NCBI RefSeq assembly: GCF_013294015.1
Contig: NZ_JABSNO010000008.1
Location: 62,001 to 126,000, forward strand
Source: Frigoriflavimonas asaccharolytica
GTDB taxonomy: Bacteria; Bacteroidota; Bacteroidia; Flavobacteriales; Weeksellaceae
Direction of reading: 5' to 3'
DNA: 64,000 bases
In this document: positions 1-9,202 of the stretch, one piece after another
Position numbering within the stretch: position 1 is the first letter of the stretch
Layout of the letters: every line of letters starts with the position of its first letter
Notes under the pieces: generated by a model
What the model saw: the letters and a program-made list of their open reading frames with translations, nothing else
The model's database searches: none
What the model was told of the DNA's origin: nothing
Made by a program: the position numbers and the translations under genes

Positions 1-2
1 CT

Positions 3-305
3 TTACCCGTAACTTTAGCAGGTGGCAACGGCGTAATATCTGTAATTGCACAAGGATATCCTAAAGAATTTTCTACAATGGTACAACTTGCTTTTGAGAA
101 AAAAGTAGACGAAGCCTACAAAATTCACAATCAATTGGTGGATATTACTAGAATGATTTTCGAAGAAGGAAATCCCGGTGGAATAAAAACAGTACTTGCA
201 GAGAAAGGCTTAATAAAAAATTATTTGAGATTGCCACTCATTCCTGCATCAGAAAAATTGCAAGATAGAATTAAGCATGAAATGAAGAGAATTTCTTCTC
301 ATTAA
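3..305 (+). CDS. dapA: 4-hydroxy-tetrahydrodipicolinate synthase, C-terminal part (partial)
   Basis: The reading frame is open to the left edge, so only the last ~100 residues are present. It encodes the C-terminal part of the TIM-barrel lyase that condenses pyruvate with aspartate semialdehyde in lysine/diaminopimelate synthesis in the cytoplasm. The visible blocks [22 protein letters not shown] and [12 protein letters not shown] are typical of the DapA end (Gly-rich strand, the EGNP segment, and the final LPL-P-S helix). The Schiff-base lysine lies upstream, outside the window. A GNAT gene follows after 11 nt on the same strand and may be co-transcribed. Identification rests on motif memory only. 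Confidence 0.88.
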   Translation, partial: LPVTLAGGNGVISVIAQGYPKEFSTMVQLAFEKKVDEAYKIHNQLVDITRMIFEEGNPGGIKTVLAEKGLIKNYLRLPLIPASEKLQDRIKHEMKRISSH

Positions 306-316
306 TTGTAAAAAAA

Positions 317-814
317 ATGAAAATTGCACTAGCTAAAGAAAGCGATATTTTAGAAATTCAAAAAATTGCAACCCAATCTTGGCAAGAAAATTATCAAAAC
401 ATAATTTCCCAAGAGCAAATAGATTACATGCTTCATTTAATGTATAATGAAAAGGAGTTGCAAAATCATTTTCAAAATGAGAATTACTCCTATTTTTTCA
501 TAGAAAATGAATCTGAAATGCGAATTGGAATAATGGGTGTAGAAATAAATACTGAGGAAAAAAGCACAAAACTTCATAGACTTTACCTTCTGAAATCTGA
601 GAAAGGAAAGGGTTTTGGTAAACTCGCAATAGAATTTCTGAAAAATTGGGTAAAAGAAAAAGAAAACTCTAGGATAATATTAAACGTTAATAAATTTAAT
701 CCTGCCAAGGAATTTTATTTAAAGAATGGATTCTCAGTTTATTCTGAAGGTATTTTTGACATTGGAAACAGTTTTGTAATGGACGATTACTTGATGGAAT
801 TTGTTTTAAGCTAA
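317..814 (+). CDS. GNAT family N-acetyltransferase
   Basis: A 165-residue cytoplasmic protein with the GNAT fold. The acetyl-CoA pyrophosphate-binding loop is visible near residues 90-110 (LYLLKSEKGKGFGKLAIEF, matching the R/Q-x-x-G-x-G/A pattern in the form EKGKGFGK), and the C-terminal NPAKEFYLKNGF segment is the usual motif B. The acceptor substrate cannot be told from sequence; the family acetylates small amines, antibiotics or protein N-termini. It starts at an ATG 11 nt behind dapA and could belong to the same transcript. No signal peptide or membrane segment is visible. Confidence 0.85.
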   Translation: MKIALAKESDILEIQKIATQSWQENYQNIISQEQIDYMLHLMYNEKELQNHFQNENYSYFFIENESEMRIGIMGVEINTEEKSTKLHRLYLLKSEKGKGFGKLAIEFLKNWVKEKENSRIILNVNKFNPAKEFYLKNGFSVYSEGIFDIGNSFVMDDYLMEFVLS

Positions 815-943
815 ATTTAAATATTTAATTTTTACACTTTATTATTCGATTTTTATATAAATGGAATGTTTTCTTGCTAAATAATTATATAATATGTAAA
901 AATTGTTTTAGATTTACATTTTTAAAAATTAAACCATTCATCT

Positions 944-1501
944 ATGAAAATCTATTTAAAATTTGATTTTAATACGATTTGCAAAAAAGTATTGCAAGAA
1001 AAACTGGATACAAAAAACCTAAAGCACAGAGTTTTAAGCTTTGGAGAAGTAGATTTTCTAGAGCACGTCTCAAAAGAAGATTTAGCAGATCTTGCTTCAG
1101 ATTTTGCAGAATATGGTATAGAAATAATTGAAGATCAGAAAACTGCACTCGTGCAAAAAATTAAAGACACCCTAGTAAACATGGTGTTTTCTGATGAAGA
1201 TATTCATGTAAAATCATCTGTGTATTTAGCAGAAAAGCTTAACCATAGTTATGGCTACCTTTCAAATTTATTCTCAGAAGTCACGTATACTTCTATAGAG
1301 AATTACCTTATCATGCAAAGAATTGAGCGTGCAAAACAATTAATTGTTAATAATAAACTCACGCTTACAGAAATTTCTTACAAATTGCATTATTCTAGCG
1401 TAGCACATTTGAGCACACAGTTCAAAAATACGACAGGTATTACGCCTTCGCAGTTTCAAAAAATTATCTCTAAAAGAAGAGATATTGCCAATAAATCTTA
1501 A
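944..1501 (+). CDS. AraC-type helix-turn-helix transcriptional regulator
   Basis: A 185-residue protein whose C-terminal ~100 residues form an AraC/XylS double helix-turn-helix: residues ~85-180 contain SVYLAEKLNHSYGYLSNLF (first HTH) and LTEISYKLHYSSVAHLSTQFK followed by TGITPSQFQK (second HTH and the signature tail). The N-terminal ~70 residues are a small domain without a recognisable sugar-binding cupin, so the inducer is unknown. It is followed after 15 nt by a response regulator and then a sensor kinase on the same strand, which suggests one signalling unit. The DNA target is not known. Confidence 0.85.
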   Translation: MKIYLKFDFNTICKKVLQEKLDTKNLKHRVLSFGEVDFLEHVSKEDLADLASDFAEYGIEIIEDQKTALVQKIKDTLVNMVFSDEDIHVKSSVYLAEKLNHSYGYLSNLFSEVTYTSIENYLIMQRIERAKQLIVNNKLTLTEISYKLHYSSVAHLSTQFKNTTGITPSQFQKIISKRRDIANKS

Positions 1502-1516
1502 TTTCAATTTTACATT

Positions 1517-1963
1517 ATGAATAAAGAATACATCCATATAATATTAGCAGACGACGATGAAGACGATAGATTATTCTTCACAGATGCATTTGAAGAGTTG
1601 AAAATTAGTACAAAAGTACAAACCTATAATGATGGGTCTGAATTGATGGATTATTTGAATAGTGAAGATGCCATATTACCAGAAATTTTATTCTTAGATC
1701 TAAATATGCCGAAAAAAAACGGCCTAGAATGTTTGGCTGAAATAAAAGCAAACGAAAAATTTTCTGATGTAGCCATTGCTATTTATTCTACATCATCTTC
1801 GGAGGAACATATACAAGAAACTTTTGTGAGCGGTGCCAATATTTACATCAAAAAGCCAAACGATTTTGAAAAATTGAAAAAAGTGCTTTCAGATGTAGTC
1901 ACAATCAACTGGCAATACCAAACTTCTGGTTTAAACAAAGACAATTTCCTTTTAAGAATCTAA
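1517..1963 (+). CDS. Single-domain response regulator (CheY/Rcp1-like)
   Basis: A 148-residue receiver domain with no output domain. The acidic pocket is IILADDDEDDR near residue 10, the phosphoacceptor Asp lies in EILFLDLNMPKKNG near residue 57, the Thr/Ser switch is in IYSTSSSE near residue 90 and the conserved Lys in YIKKPND near residue 112. Rcp1-type receivers like this are commonly the partners of PAS or phytochrome-like kinases. The next gene, starting 16 nt downstream, is such a kinase. A phosphorelay with it is inferred from position, and no DNA-binding activity is expected from this protein itself. Confidence 0.9.
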   Translation: MNKEYIHIILADDDEDDRLFFTDAFEELKISTKVQTYNDGSELMDYLNSEDAILPEILFLDLNMPKKNGLECLAEIKANEKFSDVAIAIYSTSSSEEHIQETFVSGANIYIKKPNDFEKLKKVLSDVVTINWQYQTSGLNKDNFLLRI

Positions 1964-1979
1964 AAAATTTCCAAAAATA

Positions 1980-4208
1980 TTGAAGAAAAATTTTTCTTTT
2001 GATAAATCTACATTTTTACTCACCGTAATATTTGTAGTATCAGCATCATTAATCTTTTTTTTGATGGCGCTCACTTATAAACACTTGGACAATCAAACCG
2101 AAGGTTATTCTAAAATAACAGATTCCTATGAAGTTTCTTTGCAATTGGAAACGCTCTATTCCAACCTGAAAGATATAGAAACGGAACGTAGAAATTATAT
2201 TCTAAGTGGTACAGAAGAATCTAGAATTGAATCTAAAACCATCATCGAAGATAAAATTTTCAACAATACTAGACTGCTAAAAAATATTAAACAGTTTTCT
2301 GAAAATGATGTAGAAAATTCTAAAAATCTTGATGCGTTGCAGATGATGATATTGTATAAATATGACATCGTAAACGAAACCTACAACGGCATTGTAAACA
2401 AAGACGATGAGGAATCCGTGAAGGAATCTTTGCTTGCTGGTAAAAATGTGATGGCAAGCATTCATGATAAAATTAGAGAAATACTAGAAACCGAGCATTC
2501 TACTTTAGAAAAGCAAAAAGAAAATCTGCTATTTATTCAGAAATCTACACCCATATATTTTTACTTGATAGCAATATTTGCACTATTCCTTTTGGTGTTT
2601 GCTTTTTACAAAATAAATAGGGATGTAAAAAAGCAAAAAGAAATTAATAAGCAATTAAATCTTACTTTAAATATTTCTAAACTAGCAGAAACTGTAGGAA
2701 ATTTTGGAGTTTGGGTAAACGATATTTCTAGAGAAAAAGTGCAGATTTCTGACAATTTATATAGAATGCTAGGCTATGAACCCAATGAATTTTTAGAAAA
2801 ATTTTCAAATTTCATAGAAAATATCCATCCAGAAGACCAGGAGATAGTTCGAGAAAGTACTCATTTCATGTTTAAGGATAGAATCATTAAACCTTTCAGA
2901 TACAGAGTTTTCAAAAAAAATAAAGAAATTAGAATTTTTGAAGTCAATGCGAGAGCAATGGTTACAGAAGAGGGAAATGAAATAACTTTAGGCATCACAT
3001 CTGACATCACGGAGGAGGTGACTACTAAAGCAAATTTAGAAATCTATAATAAAGAGCTTACCCAAAGAAATAAGAATTTAAGCATAGCCAATGAAACTTT
3101 TGGGGAAGCAGAAAAAATAGGAGAATTTGGTACTTGGCAATGGATGATTACTGAAAATAAATTTAATTTTTCTGATAATTATCTAAGGATGAATGGTTTT
3201 GATCCTGCTAATTTTGATCAAAAACTTAACACAATCCTTAAAATTATACATCCAGACGATGTGGATTTTGTGAAAACAAGGGTTGCAAAAATGTATAATC
3301 TAGAACAGTGCGATACTTTCACGCATAGAATCTTTCGCAAAGATACTGGTGAATTGCGCTATATTAGCGTAGCTAGTAGATTGACCAAAGATGTACAAAA
3401 TGAAGATTATTTTCTGGTGATAAGTTCAGATATTACCGAAGAATTTTTGGATAAAAAGAACATTGAGGAACAGAATAGAATTTTAGAGGCAAATAACAAA
3501 GAATTGCACGCATTCAACTATGTTGCAAGTCACGATTTGCAAGAGCCATTACGTAAAATAGAAACATTTATCTCTAGATTGAAGGATAAGGATTATGATA
3601 ATTTATCCGAAAGTGGACAAAAATACTTTGAAAGAATACAATTTGCCGCTGGTAGAATGCGAAAATTAATTGATGATTTATTGCAATTTTCAAGAAGTAC
3701 GAGGGTAGAAAAAAATTATGAACTGGCAGATTTAAACGAGCTTTTTCATAATGCAGAAGACTCTAACAATGTTTTAATTTTGGACAAAGATGCCATTATC
3801 ACAAAAAATGCATTGCCAAACTTGAGAGTAATTCCGTTCCAAATACAGCAATTATTTTCTAATTTAATCAATAATTCTTTAAAATATTCCAATCCAGATA
3901 TTTCTCCTAAAATATCTCTGAAAGTTGAAAAATTAGAAGCAAAATATATTGCGGAGATATCCCAAAATGCTGATGAAATTTTTTATAAGTTTACTTTTAG
4001 TGATAACGGAATAGGTTTTCAACAGGATTATGCCAACAAGATATTTGAACTTTTTGCAAGACTACACGGTAAAACAGAATACGATGGAACGGGAATTGGA
4101 CTCGCTATTTGCAAAAAGATTGTAGAAAACCATCAAGGATATATATTCGCAAAATCAAATATTGGAGAAGGTTCTCAGTTCATAATCTATCTTCCAGAGA
4201 ATTTGTAA
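1980..4208 (+). CDS. Membrane sensor histidine kinase with CHASE3-like and two PAS domains
   Basis: A 742-residue hybrid-free sensor kinase. Order of parts: transmembrane helix ~11-32, CHASE3-like extracytoplasmic helical region ~45-185, second transmembrane helix ~190-211, two PAS_3-type domains (~235-350 and ~375-490, each starting with a NFGVW / EFGTWQW strand), HisKA dimerisation helix with the phosphoacceptor His in NYVASHDLQEPLRKIE near 520, and HATPase_c with N, G1 (DNGIGF) and G2 (GTGIGLAI) boxes near 640-715. The start is TTG at 1980; the next ATG would lie inside the first membrane helix. It sits directly behind the receiver gene, its likely phosphotransfer partner. The signal is unknown. 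Confidence 0.9.
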   Translation: MKKNFSFDKSTFLLTVIFVVSASLIFFLMALTYKHLDNQTEGYSKITDSYEVSLQLETLYSNLKDIETERRNYILSGTEESRIESKTIIEDKIFNNTRLLKNIKQFSENDVENSKNLDALQMMILYKYDIVNETYNGIVNKDDEESVKESLLAGKNVMASIHDKIREILETEHSTLEKQKENLLFIQKSTPIYFYLIAIFALFLLVFAFYKINRDVKKQKEINKQLNLTLNISKLAETVGNFGVWVNDISREKVQISDNLYRMLGYEPNEFLEKFSNFIENIHPEDQEIVRESTHFMFKDRIIKPFRYRVFKKNKEIRIFEVNARAMVTEEGNEITLGITSDITEEVTTKANLEIYNKELTQRNKNLSIANETFGEAEKIGEFGTWQWMITENKFNFSDNYLRMNGFDPANFDQKLNTILKIIHPDDVDFVKTRVAKMYNLEQCDTFTHRIFRKDTGELRYISVASRLTKDVQNEDYFLVISSDITEEFLDKKNIEEQNRILEANNKELHAFNYVASHDLQEPLRKIETFISRLKDKDYDNLSESGQKYFERIQFAAGRMRKLIDDLLQFSRSTRVEKNYELADLNELFHNAEDSNNVLILDKDAIITKNALPNLRVIPFQIQQLFSNLINNSLKYSNPDISPKISLKVEKLEAKYIAEISQNADEIFYKFTFSDNGIGFQQDYANKIFELFARLHGKTEYDGTGIGLAICKKIVENHQGYIFAKSNIGEGSQFIIYLPENL

Positions 4209-4392
4209 AAATATTTTGTAAAGATCCATCTATATATTATAACGATTTCAATCTAAAAATCTACAACTTTGCATCTAAATAAGATTACAAACTTATGAGG
4301 TAGAATTTTTCTGTAATTATTTCTAAAATTTTTATCAGATTTTCTACAATTCAAAGTAATTTTAAATTCGCATTGTGGACAAGTTTATAGAA

Positions 4393-4554
4393 ATGAAAAG
4401 CAAAATTTTTTATTATTTTTCAGCATTCCTTTTATTAATATGGTTGTGTGGCTATCTTATGTTCAATTTGGAAGGACTTTTTCATATAACTTTCTTTGTA
4501 GCTGTAATGATATTATTATTAAAAATTTTGCACGATTATAGAAATATTGAGTAA
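4393..4554 (+). CDS. Small two-helix membrane protein (lmo0937 / DUF5670-like)
   Basis: A 53-residue ORF with ATG at 4393 and TAA at 4552-4554. Two hydrophobic stretches (FLLLIWLCGYLMF and ITFFVAVMILLLKIL) are separated by a short NLEGLFH turn, and the tail HDYRN is charged. This pattern and length match the lmo0937/DUF5670 family of very small membrane proteins, often stress-linked in Bacteroidota. The function of the family is unknown. It stands alone between the kinase gene and a minus-strand hypothetical gene. Assignment is by overall pattern and is moderately sure. Confidence 0.65.
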   Translation: MKSKIFYYFSAFLLLIWLCGYLMFNLEGLFHITFFVAVMILLLKILHDYRNIE

Positions 4555-4816
4555 ATTCTTACCGCAAAAAATCTAAGGAAATAAATTAAAAATATATTTA
4601 AAATATTCTTTTTTCAATTTCCACAAAATATAATTCTGTTGAGCTTCTAAATTATGAAAGAGTAAAATTAGGAGTTGATGAACATGCTCATCTCTCGTAA
4701 TAGTCCTTTTTTAAGGTAATTGGTAGCTTAATTTCTGTTATAGTTCTCTCGAATAAATATTGGAGTTAATCTTAGTTTTTTCTCCTTAATAGTACTTTCT
4801 AAACTATTCGACCTTT

Positions 4817-5203
4817 TTAAATATTTATACTATAAACATCCGTTCCATTTCTCTGGATATTTGGTACATAAAAACCACCTTCTTCAGGTATAATCTCAGC
4901 AAAATCAAAGTGGGTACAATCTTTTGGCAGTCCGCTGAAAATTAAAGTAAACCAATATTCCTTTACAAAGGGAACTTCTATCCAATCGGGATTTAAACAG
5001 ATATTATCCGCAAAAAGCAACCTGCTTTTATGAGAAGATTGTGTATCCAACAAATAGGTAGTCCGCCAGATTCTGATCAATATACCAACTGCAAAATCAC
5101 TTTTCAGACAACAATGCACGATAACCTGCTGCTCTGTAGAAATTTCAGATTGTATTTGGCTCAAAATTTCTGGTTCAATGAAAGGTTTTATAATTGTTGG
5201 CAA
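4817..5203 (-). CDS. Conserved hypothetical protein
   Basis: A 128-residue soluble protein that I do not recognise. It begins MPTIIKPFIEPEI and has alternating hydrophobic and charged residues with several aromatic positions near the centre (RIWRTTYLLD and EYWFTLIFSGLP), which is compatible with a small alpha/beta domain. No signal peptide or membrane helix is seen. It lies downstream of the phosphate permease on the same strand but is separated from it by a strong hairpin terminator at 5243-5270, so it is probably transcribed on its own. Confidence 0.55.
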   Translation of the reverse strand: MPTIIKPFIEPEILSQIQSEISTEQQVIVHCCLKSDFAVGILIRIWRTTYLLDTQSSHKSRLLFADNICLNPDWIEVPFVKEYWFTLIFSGLPKDCTHFDFAEIIPEEGGFYVPNIQRNGTDVYSINI

Positions 5204-5235
5204 AATATAGAATTAACTTTTAGAAAATTTAAATA

Positions 5236-5270
5236 TAATAAAAAAGCTTTATCAAAATTGATAAAGCTTT
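5236..5270 (-). terminator. Intrinsic terminator of the pit-DUF47 operon
   Basis: A perfect 13-bp inverted repeat (AAAGCTTTATCAA and its complement) with a 2-nt loop lies 22 nt beyond the stop codon of the phosphate permease. On the minus strand it is followed by an AT-rich tract. Confidence 0.75.
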
Positions 5271-5292
5271 AAATATTTGTTAGGAATAAAAT

Positions 5293-6435
5293 TTAAACAA
5301 GAAAACGTGTAATTAAATACACAATTCCGGCCATCAATGCAGAAATTGGTATGGTAAGAACCCAAGCCCAAAGCAAACTGATAGTAATTCCCCATCTTAC
5401 AGCAGAAACTCTCTTGGTAACACCTACACCAATGATAGAACCAGTAATGGTATGTGTTGTAGAAACTGGTATTCCCAAATGATCTGTAAGGAACAAAGTA
5501 ATTGCACCTGCCGTTTCTGCAGCTACACCTTCTAATGGAGTTACTTTTGTAATTTTCGTGCCCATTGTTTTAATTATTTTCCAACCTCCACTCATTGTTC
5601 CCAATGCGATTGCAAGAAAGGAAACCAATGGTACCCAAAGATAATGCTCTGTAAAATAATTAAAACGATCTGCAGTTGCTATATTTAAATAAACAGGATC
5701 TTGCAACATTTGCACATGATAGTAAATAATAGCTGCACCGATAATACCCATAACTTTCTGGGCATCATTCAAACCATGACCAAGACTGAAAAGTGCGGAA
5801 GAAGCTAATTGAAGCTTTTTGAAAACACTATCAGCATTTCTTGGAGTAGAATTTTTTGCGAAGAAAACAATAATGTGTGTCAAAATTATTGAAATAAACA
5901 TACCAATAATTGGTGCTAAAAATATAAATAAGAAAATCGGAATTACCTTGCTATATTTTACAACATCTTGAGTAAACAACTGCTTAAAGGCAAGCTGCAT
6001 TTTTTCAAAAAATTGCATACCTGGGTTTTCTATAGCTATCAAATGATAATCCATCATTAAGGCATTCATCAAAGCTGCGCCTAAAAAACCACCAATTAAG
6101 GTATGTGAAGAAGACGAAGGAATACCAAACCACCATGTGAAAAGATTCCAGATGATAGCGGCAACCAAACCTGCGAAAATCACTTCTAAATTGATGAAAT
6201 TTTCATTAACTGTTTTGGCTATGGTGTTTCCAATTTTGAATTCGCCTATGATGTATAACGCGATGAAAAAAGCGGCAAAATTCCAAAGTGCTGCCCAAAG
6301 TACAGCTTGAAAAGGGGTGAGAACCTTCGTAGAAACGATGGTTGCTATTGAGTTTGCAGCATCATGAAAACCATTGATATAATCAAATACCAAGGCTAGT
6401 GCTACAATTATTATTAAAAAAATAGGAAAATCCAT
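5293..6435 (-). CDS. pit: Inorganic phosphate transporter, PiT family
   Basis: A 380-residue inner-membrane phosphate:cation symporter. The two family signatures of the inverted repeat are visible: NGFHDAANSIATIVSTK near residue 21 and SLGHGLNDAQKVMG near residue 215, together with the second-half SSSSHTLIGG and PVSTTHTITGSIIGVG motifs. About ten hydrophobic segments span the length, which is close to the short bacterial PiT size. The gene for a DUF47/PhoU-like protein lies 29 nt upstream in the same direction, the standard pairing of pit with its regulator. A terminator follows at 5243-5270. Confidence 0.92.
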   Translation of the reverse strand: MDFPIFLIIIVALALVFDYINGFHDAANSIATIVSTKVLTPFQAVLWAALWNFAAFFIALYIIGEFKIGNTIAKTVNENFINLEVIFAGLVAAIIWNLFTWWFGIPSSSSHTLIGGFLGAALMNALMMDYHLIAIENPGMQFFEKMQLAFKQLFTQDVVKYSKVIPIFLFIFLAPIIGMFISIILTHIIVFFAKNSTPRNADSVFKKLQLASSALFSLGHGLNDAQKVMGIIGAAIIYYHVQMLQDPVYLNIATADRFNYFTEHYLWVPLVSFLAIALGTMSGGWKIIKTMGTKITKVTPLEGVAAETAGAITLFLTDHLGIPVSTTHTITGSIIGVGVTKRVSAVRWGITISLLWAWVLTIPISALMAGIVYLITRFLV

Positions 6436-6464
6436 TATTAGAATTTTAAATTAATAAGTAGATT

Positions 6465-7103
6465 TTAAGAGTATTTGATGATGATGTTTTCCATTGTATT
6501 GGCAACATCTTCTGCTTTATCTGTAACGATTTCTAAATATTCGAAAACAGATTTAACTTTGATGATGTTGATTGCATCTCCTGTTTCAAATAATTTTACC
6601 AAAGCCTGAGAAAGCACGTCGTCTGCGATGTTTTCTATACTATTAATTTTGATACAAGCTTCTTTTACAGCTGCAGTATTTTTGAAACCATTCAAATTTT
6701 TAATTGCTATTTGAATTTCCAAACAAGCTTTATATATCAATAAAGAAAATTCTGCATAAGCAGCAGTTTCTGGGCTTTTATACAAATAAATATATTTTGT
6801 AGAAGCGTAGATATAATCTGCAATATCGTCTAAACCACTTGCTAGAAGACTGATATCTTCTCTATCAAACGGTGTGATGAAATTTTGACCTAATTCCACA
6901 TATATTTTGTGCGTAGATTCATCATTTTGATGTTCAAAATCGCTCATTTTCTGTAGAAAAGTTTCGTCATTTTGATCAAACTCTTGTATGCCTTCGTGAA
7001 AAGTCTTAGACATATTTACTAATGTGTCTGCTACTTGCTCAAACAATACAAAGAAAACCTTGTCTTTTGGCTGAAACATTTTGAAAATATTACCTACTGC
7101 CAT
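6465..7103 (-). CDS. DUF47 (PhoU-like) phosphate transport regulator
   Basis: A 212-residue all-helical cytoplasmic protein of the DUF47/TIGR00153 family. The metal-binding E/D-x-x-x-D type helices are visible as DEDFEHQNDESTHKIY-like and LLASGLDDIADYIY segments, and the ending KAEDVANTMENIIIKY is typical. Members sit next to pit genes and are thought to control the permease, as PhoU does for Pst. Here it is the first gene of a two-gene operon with pit (29-nt gap). The start ATG gives the usual family length. Confidence 0.88.
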   Translation of the reverse strand: MAVGNIFKMFQPKDKVFFVLFEQVADTLVNMSKTFHEGIQEFDQNDETFLQKMSDFEHQNDESTHKIYVELGQNFITPFDREDISLLASGLDDIADYIYASTKYIYLYKSPETAAYAEFSLLIYKACLEIQIAIKNLNGFKNTAAVKEACIKINSIENIADDVLSQALVKLFETGDAINIIKVKSVFEYLEIVTDKAEDVANTMENIIIKYS

Positions 7104-7224
7104 AATTTTAAAATTATTTTATTTTTAAGAGTGCAAATATCCTATTATTAAATGTTTCAAAGGGAAAATTCATGTTAAATTTACGTAACATTAATGCCAA
7201 ACCGACGAAAGTTATCAACAATTA

Positions 7225-7260
7225 AAACTAAAAAAACCAGCATTTTGCAATGCTGGTTTT
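7225..7260 (-). terminator. Intrinsic terminator of the DEAD-box helicase gene
   Basis: A 12-bp inverted repeat (AAAACCAGCATT ... AATGCTGGTTTT, loop TTGC) lies just beyond the stop codon. On the minus strand it is followed by TTTTTTAGTTTT. Confidence 0.85.
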
Positions 7261-7281
7261 AGTATAATTAAAGAATAAAAA

Positions 7282-9078
7282 TTAGTTTGCTTCTTCAGCT
7301 CGCATATCTTTCCCTTTGAACTTCATTTCTTGAATATTTTTCAAAACTTCATTTTTGAAATCTTTTTCTACCTCGAAAAAGGTAAATTTATCCATAATTT
7401 CTATATCCCCGATATCTGGACGGTTTTTATTTTTCTTGGTTGCACTGTTTACTATTTCCAGCATATCCATTTTTTTCAAACCATCTTTTTTTCCAAGGTT
7501 GAAGAAAAATCTCACCATGTCGCCATTGCTCTTTCTCTTTCTGTCCGATCTTCCTCCTTCTCTATAACTACCGCCATCTCTATCTCCGCCTCTAAAATCA
7601 CGATCTCCACCTCGGGAATCTCTATCTCTTCCTCCTCTATCAGAACTGTAATCACGATCTCTTCCTCTACCACCATCTCGGCCTCCTCTATCACGATCTC
7701 TATCTCTTCCTCCTCTACCACGATCTCTATCTCCGCCTCTTCCATCATCTTTGCTGAATTTTTCATCTTCCAAATCTCTCTTATCATGATAATAAGTAGC
7801 AAGATCTTTCAATTGAAATTGTAGCAATTTGTGCACTAATTCTTCTTTAGAAAATGCAGATAGATCTGGAATTAAATTATCATCAAAACTGAAAATATCT
7901 TCATGCTCGGTAAATAATTTTTCAAAAACGCCACCAACTTGTGCTTTGATGATTTCTTCTCCAGTAGGAATTTTCTTTTCGTGAATATCTATTTTTGTAG
8001 AAGATTTTATTTGTTTTAATTTTCTACTTTCTTCTGGTTTAATTAAAGAGATAGCTATACCTGCTTTTCCTGCTCTACCAGTTCTACCACTTCTGTGTAC
8101 GAAAACTTCTGGATCATCTGGCAAAGAAAAATGGATAACATGCGTCAAAGAATCTACATCCAAACCTCTCGCTGCAACATCTGTTGCTACCAAAATATCA
8201 ATATTTTTAAGACGGAATTTTTTCATTACCGTATCACGTTGCGCTTGAGAAAGATCTCCGTGCAAAGCATCTGCAGCATATCCGTTTTGCATCAAGAAGT
8301 CTGCAATTTCTTGCGTTTCCATTCTTGTTCTACAGAAAATAATAGAATATTGATTAGGATTTGCATCAATCAAACGTTTTAGCGCTTCTTTTTTTCTTCT
8401 GTAATTAACTACATAAAATTCATAAGCGATGTTTTTCTTTACCGCATCTTTAGATTCTACTGTAATTTTGTGAGCATTGTTCAAGTAATTTTTAGAAATA
8501 CGCTCTACTTCTCTATTCATTGTTGCAGAGAAAAGCATGGTGCGTTTTTCAGCAGGTGTCTCTCTCAAAATAGTTTCCAAATCGTCTTTGAAACCCATAG
8601 AAAGCATTTCATCTGCCTCATCCAATACTAAATACTGAATTTCGGAAAAATCTAAAGATCTTCTGTTAATAAGATCAATAACTCTACCTGGCGTACCTAC
8701 AATTATTTGCGGTTTGTTTTTGATAGCACGTATTTGATCAGAAATACTACTACCACCATAAACTGCAACCGTTTTCAGGTCGCGCATGTGTTGTGTGTAA
8801 GATTGTATGTCTTTGGTTATTTGTAAACAAAGTTCTCTAGTAGGACAAAGAACCAAGAACTGTATCGTTCTGCTAGATTCTTCTATTTGTTCTAAAACTG
8901 GCAGCGAAAAAGCTGCAGTTTTCCCCGTTCCTGTTGCTGCAAGAGCAATAAGGTCTCTATCATCTTCTAGGATGAAAGGAATCGCTTGTTTTTGAATTTC
9001 TGTTGGCTTTTCGTAGCCTAATTCTCCAATTGCTTTAAGTAAATTCGGACCTAAATTGGATTCTGTAAATAAGTTCAT
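7282..9078 (-). CDS. DEAD-box ATP-dependent RNA helicase with RGG-rich linker and DbpA-type RNA-binding domain
   Basis: A 598-residue cytoplasmic RNA helicase. RecA domain 1 has the Q motif (GYEKPTEIQKQAIP), Walker A AATGTGKT (~47-54), PTRELC, VLDEADEM (~150) and SATMNRE; domain 2 has the helicase motif HRSGRTGRAG near 330. Residues ~440-525 are a low-complexity linker made of Arg, Asp and Gly (RGGDRD-type repeats). The end (~530-595) resembles the DbpA RNA-binding domain of CsdA/DeaD. Such enzymes work in ribosome assembly or cold adaptation. It is a single-gene unit with its own terminator. Confidence 0.93.
   Translation of the reverse strand: MNLFTESNLGPNLLKAIGELGYEKPTEIQKQAIPFILEDDRDLIALAATGTGKTAAFSLPVLEQIEESSRTIQFLVLCPTRELCLQITKDIQSYTQHMRDLKTVAVYGGSSISDQIRAIKNKPQIIVGTPGRVIDLINRRSLDFSEIQYLVLDEADEMLSMGFKDDLETILRETPAEKRTMLFSATMNREVERISKNYLNNAHKITVESKDAVKKNIAYEFYVVNYRRKKEALKRLIDANPNQYSIIFCRTRMETQEIADFLMQNGYAADALHGDLSQAQRDTVMKKFRLKNIDILVATDVAARGLDVDSLTHVIHFSLPDDPEVFVHRSGRTGRAGKAGIAISLIKPEESRKLKQIKSSTKIDIHEKKIPTGEEIIKAQVGGVFEKLFTEHEDIFSFDDNLIPDLSAFSKEELVHKLLQFQLKDLATYYHDKRDLEDEKFSKDDGRGGDRDRGRGGRDRDRDRGGRDGGRGRDRDYSSDRGGRDRDSRGGDRDFRGGDRDGGSYREGGRSDRKRKSNGDMVRFFFNLGKKDGLKKMDMLEIVNSATKKNKNRPDIGDIEIMDKFTFFEVEKDFKNEVLKNIQEMKFKGKDMRAEEAN
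7545..7745 (-). repeat. Low-complexity RGG/RD repeat tract inside the helicase gene
   Basis: About 200 bp of imperfect repeats of TATCACGATCTC / CCTCCTCT-type units encode the Arg-Asp-Gly linker. The tract also leaves long open frames on the other strand and in other frames, which are shadows. Confidence 0.8.
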
Positions 9079-9202
9079 TAAAGATTTTTAATATTTTGCA
9101 AAGATACGCTTTTTATTAATGATAATTATTTGATATCTTTATTGTGTTTTTGTGAATCACATTCTGTGAAAAAATTTTATATTTGAGAATAAATTTATTT
9201 CA

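Noticed and set aside
7330-7824. Long open frames antisense to, and in other frames of, the DEAD-box gene linker
   Set aside because: They are produced by the repetitive Arg/Asp/Gly codons; their products are Ser/Ile- or Glu-rich nonsense with no start context.
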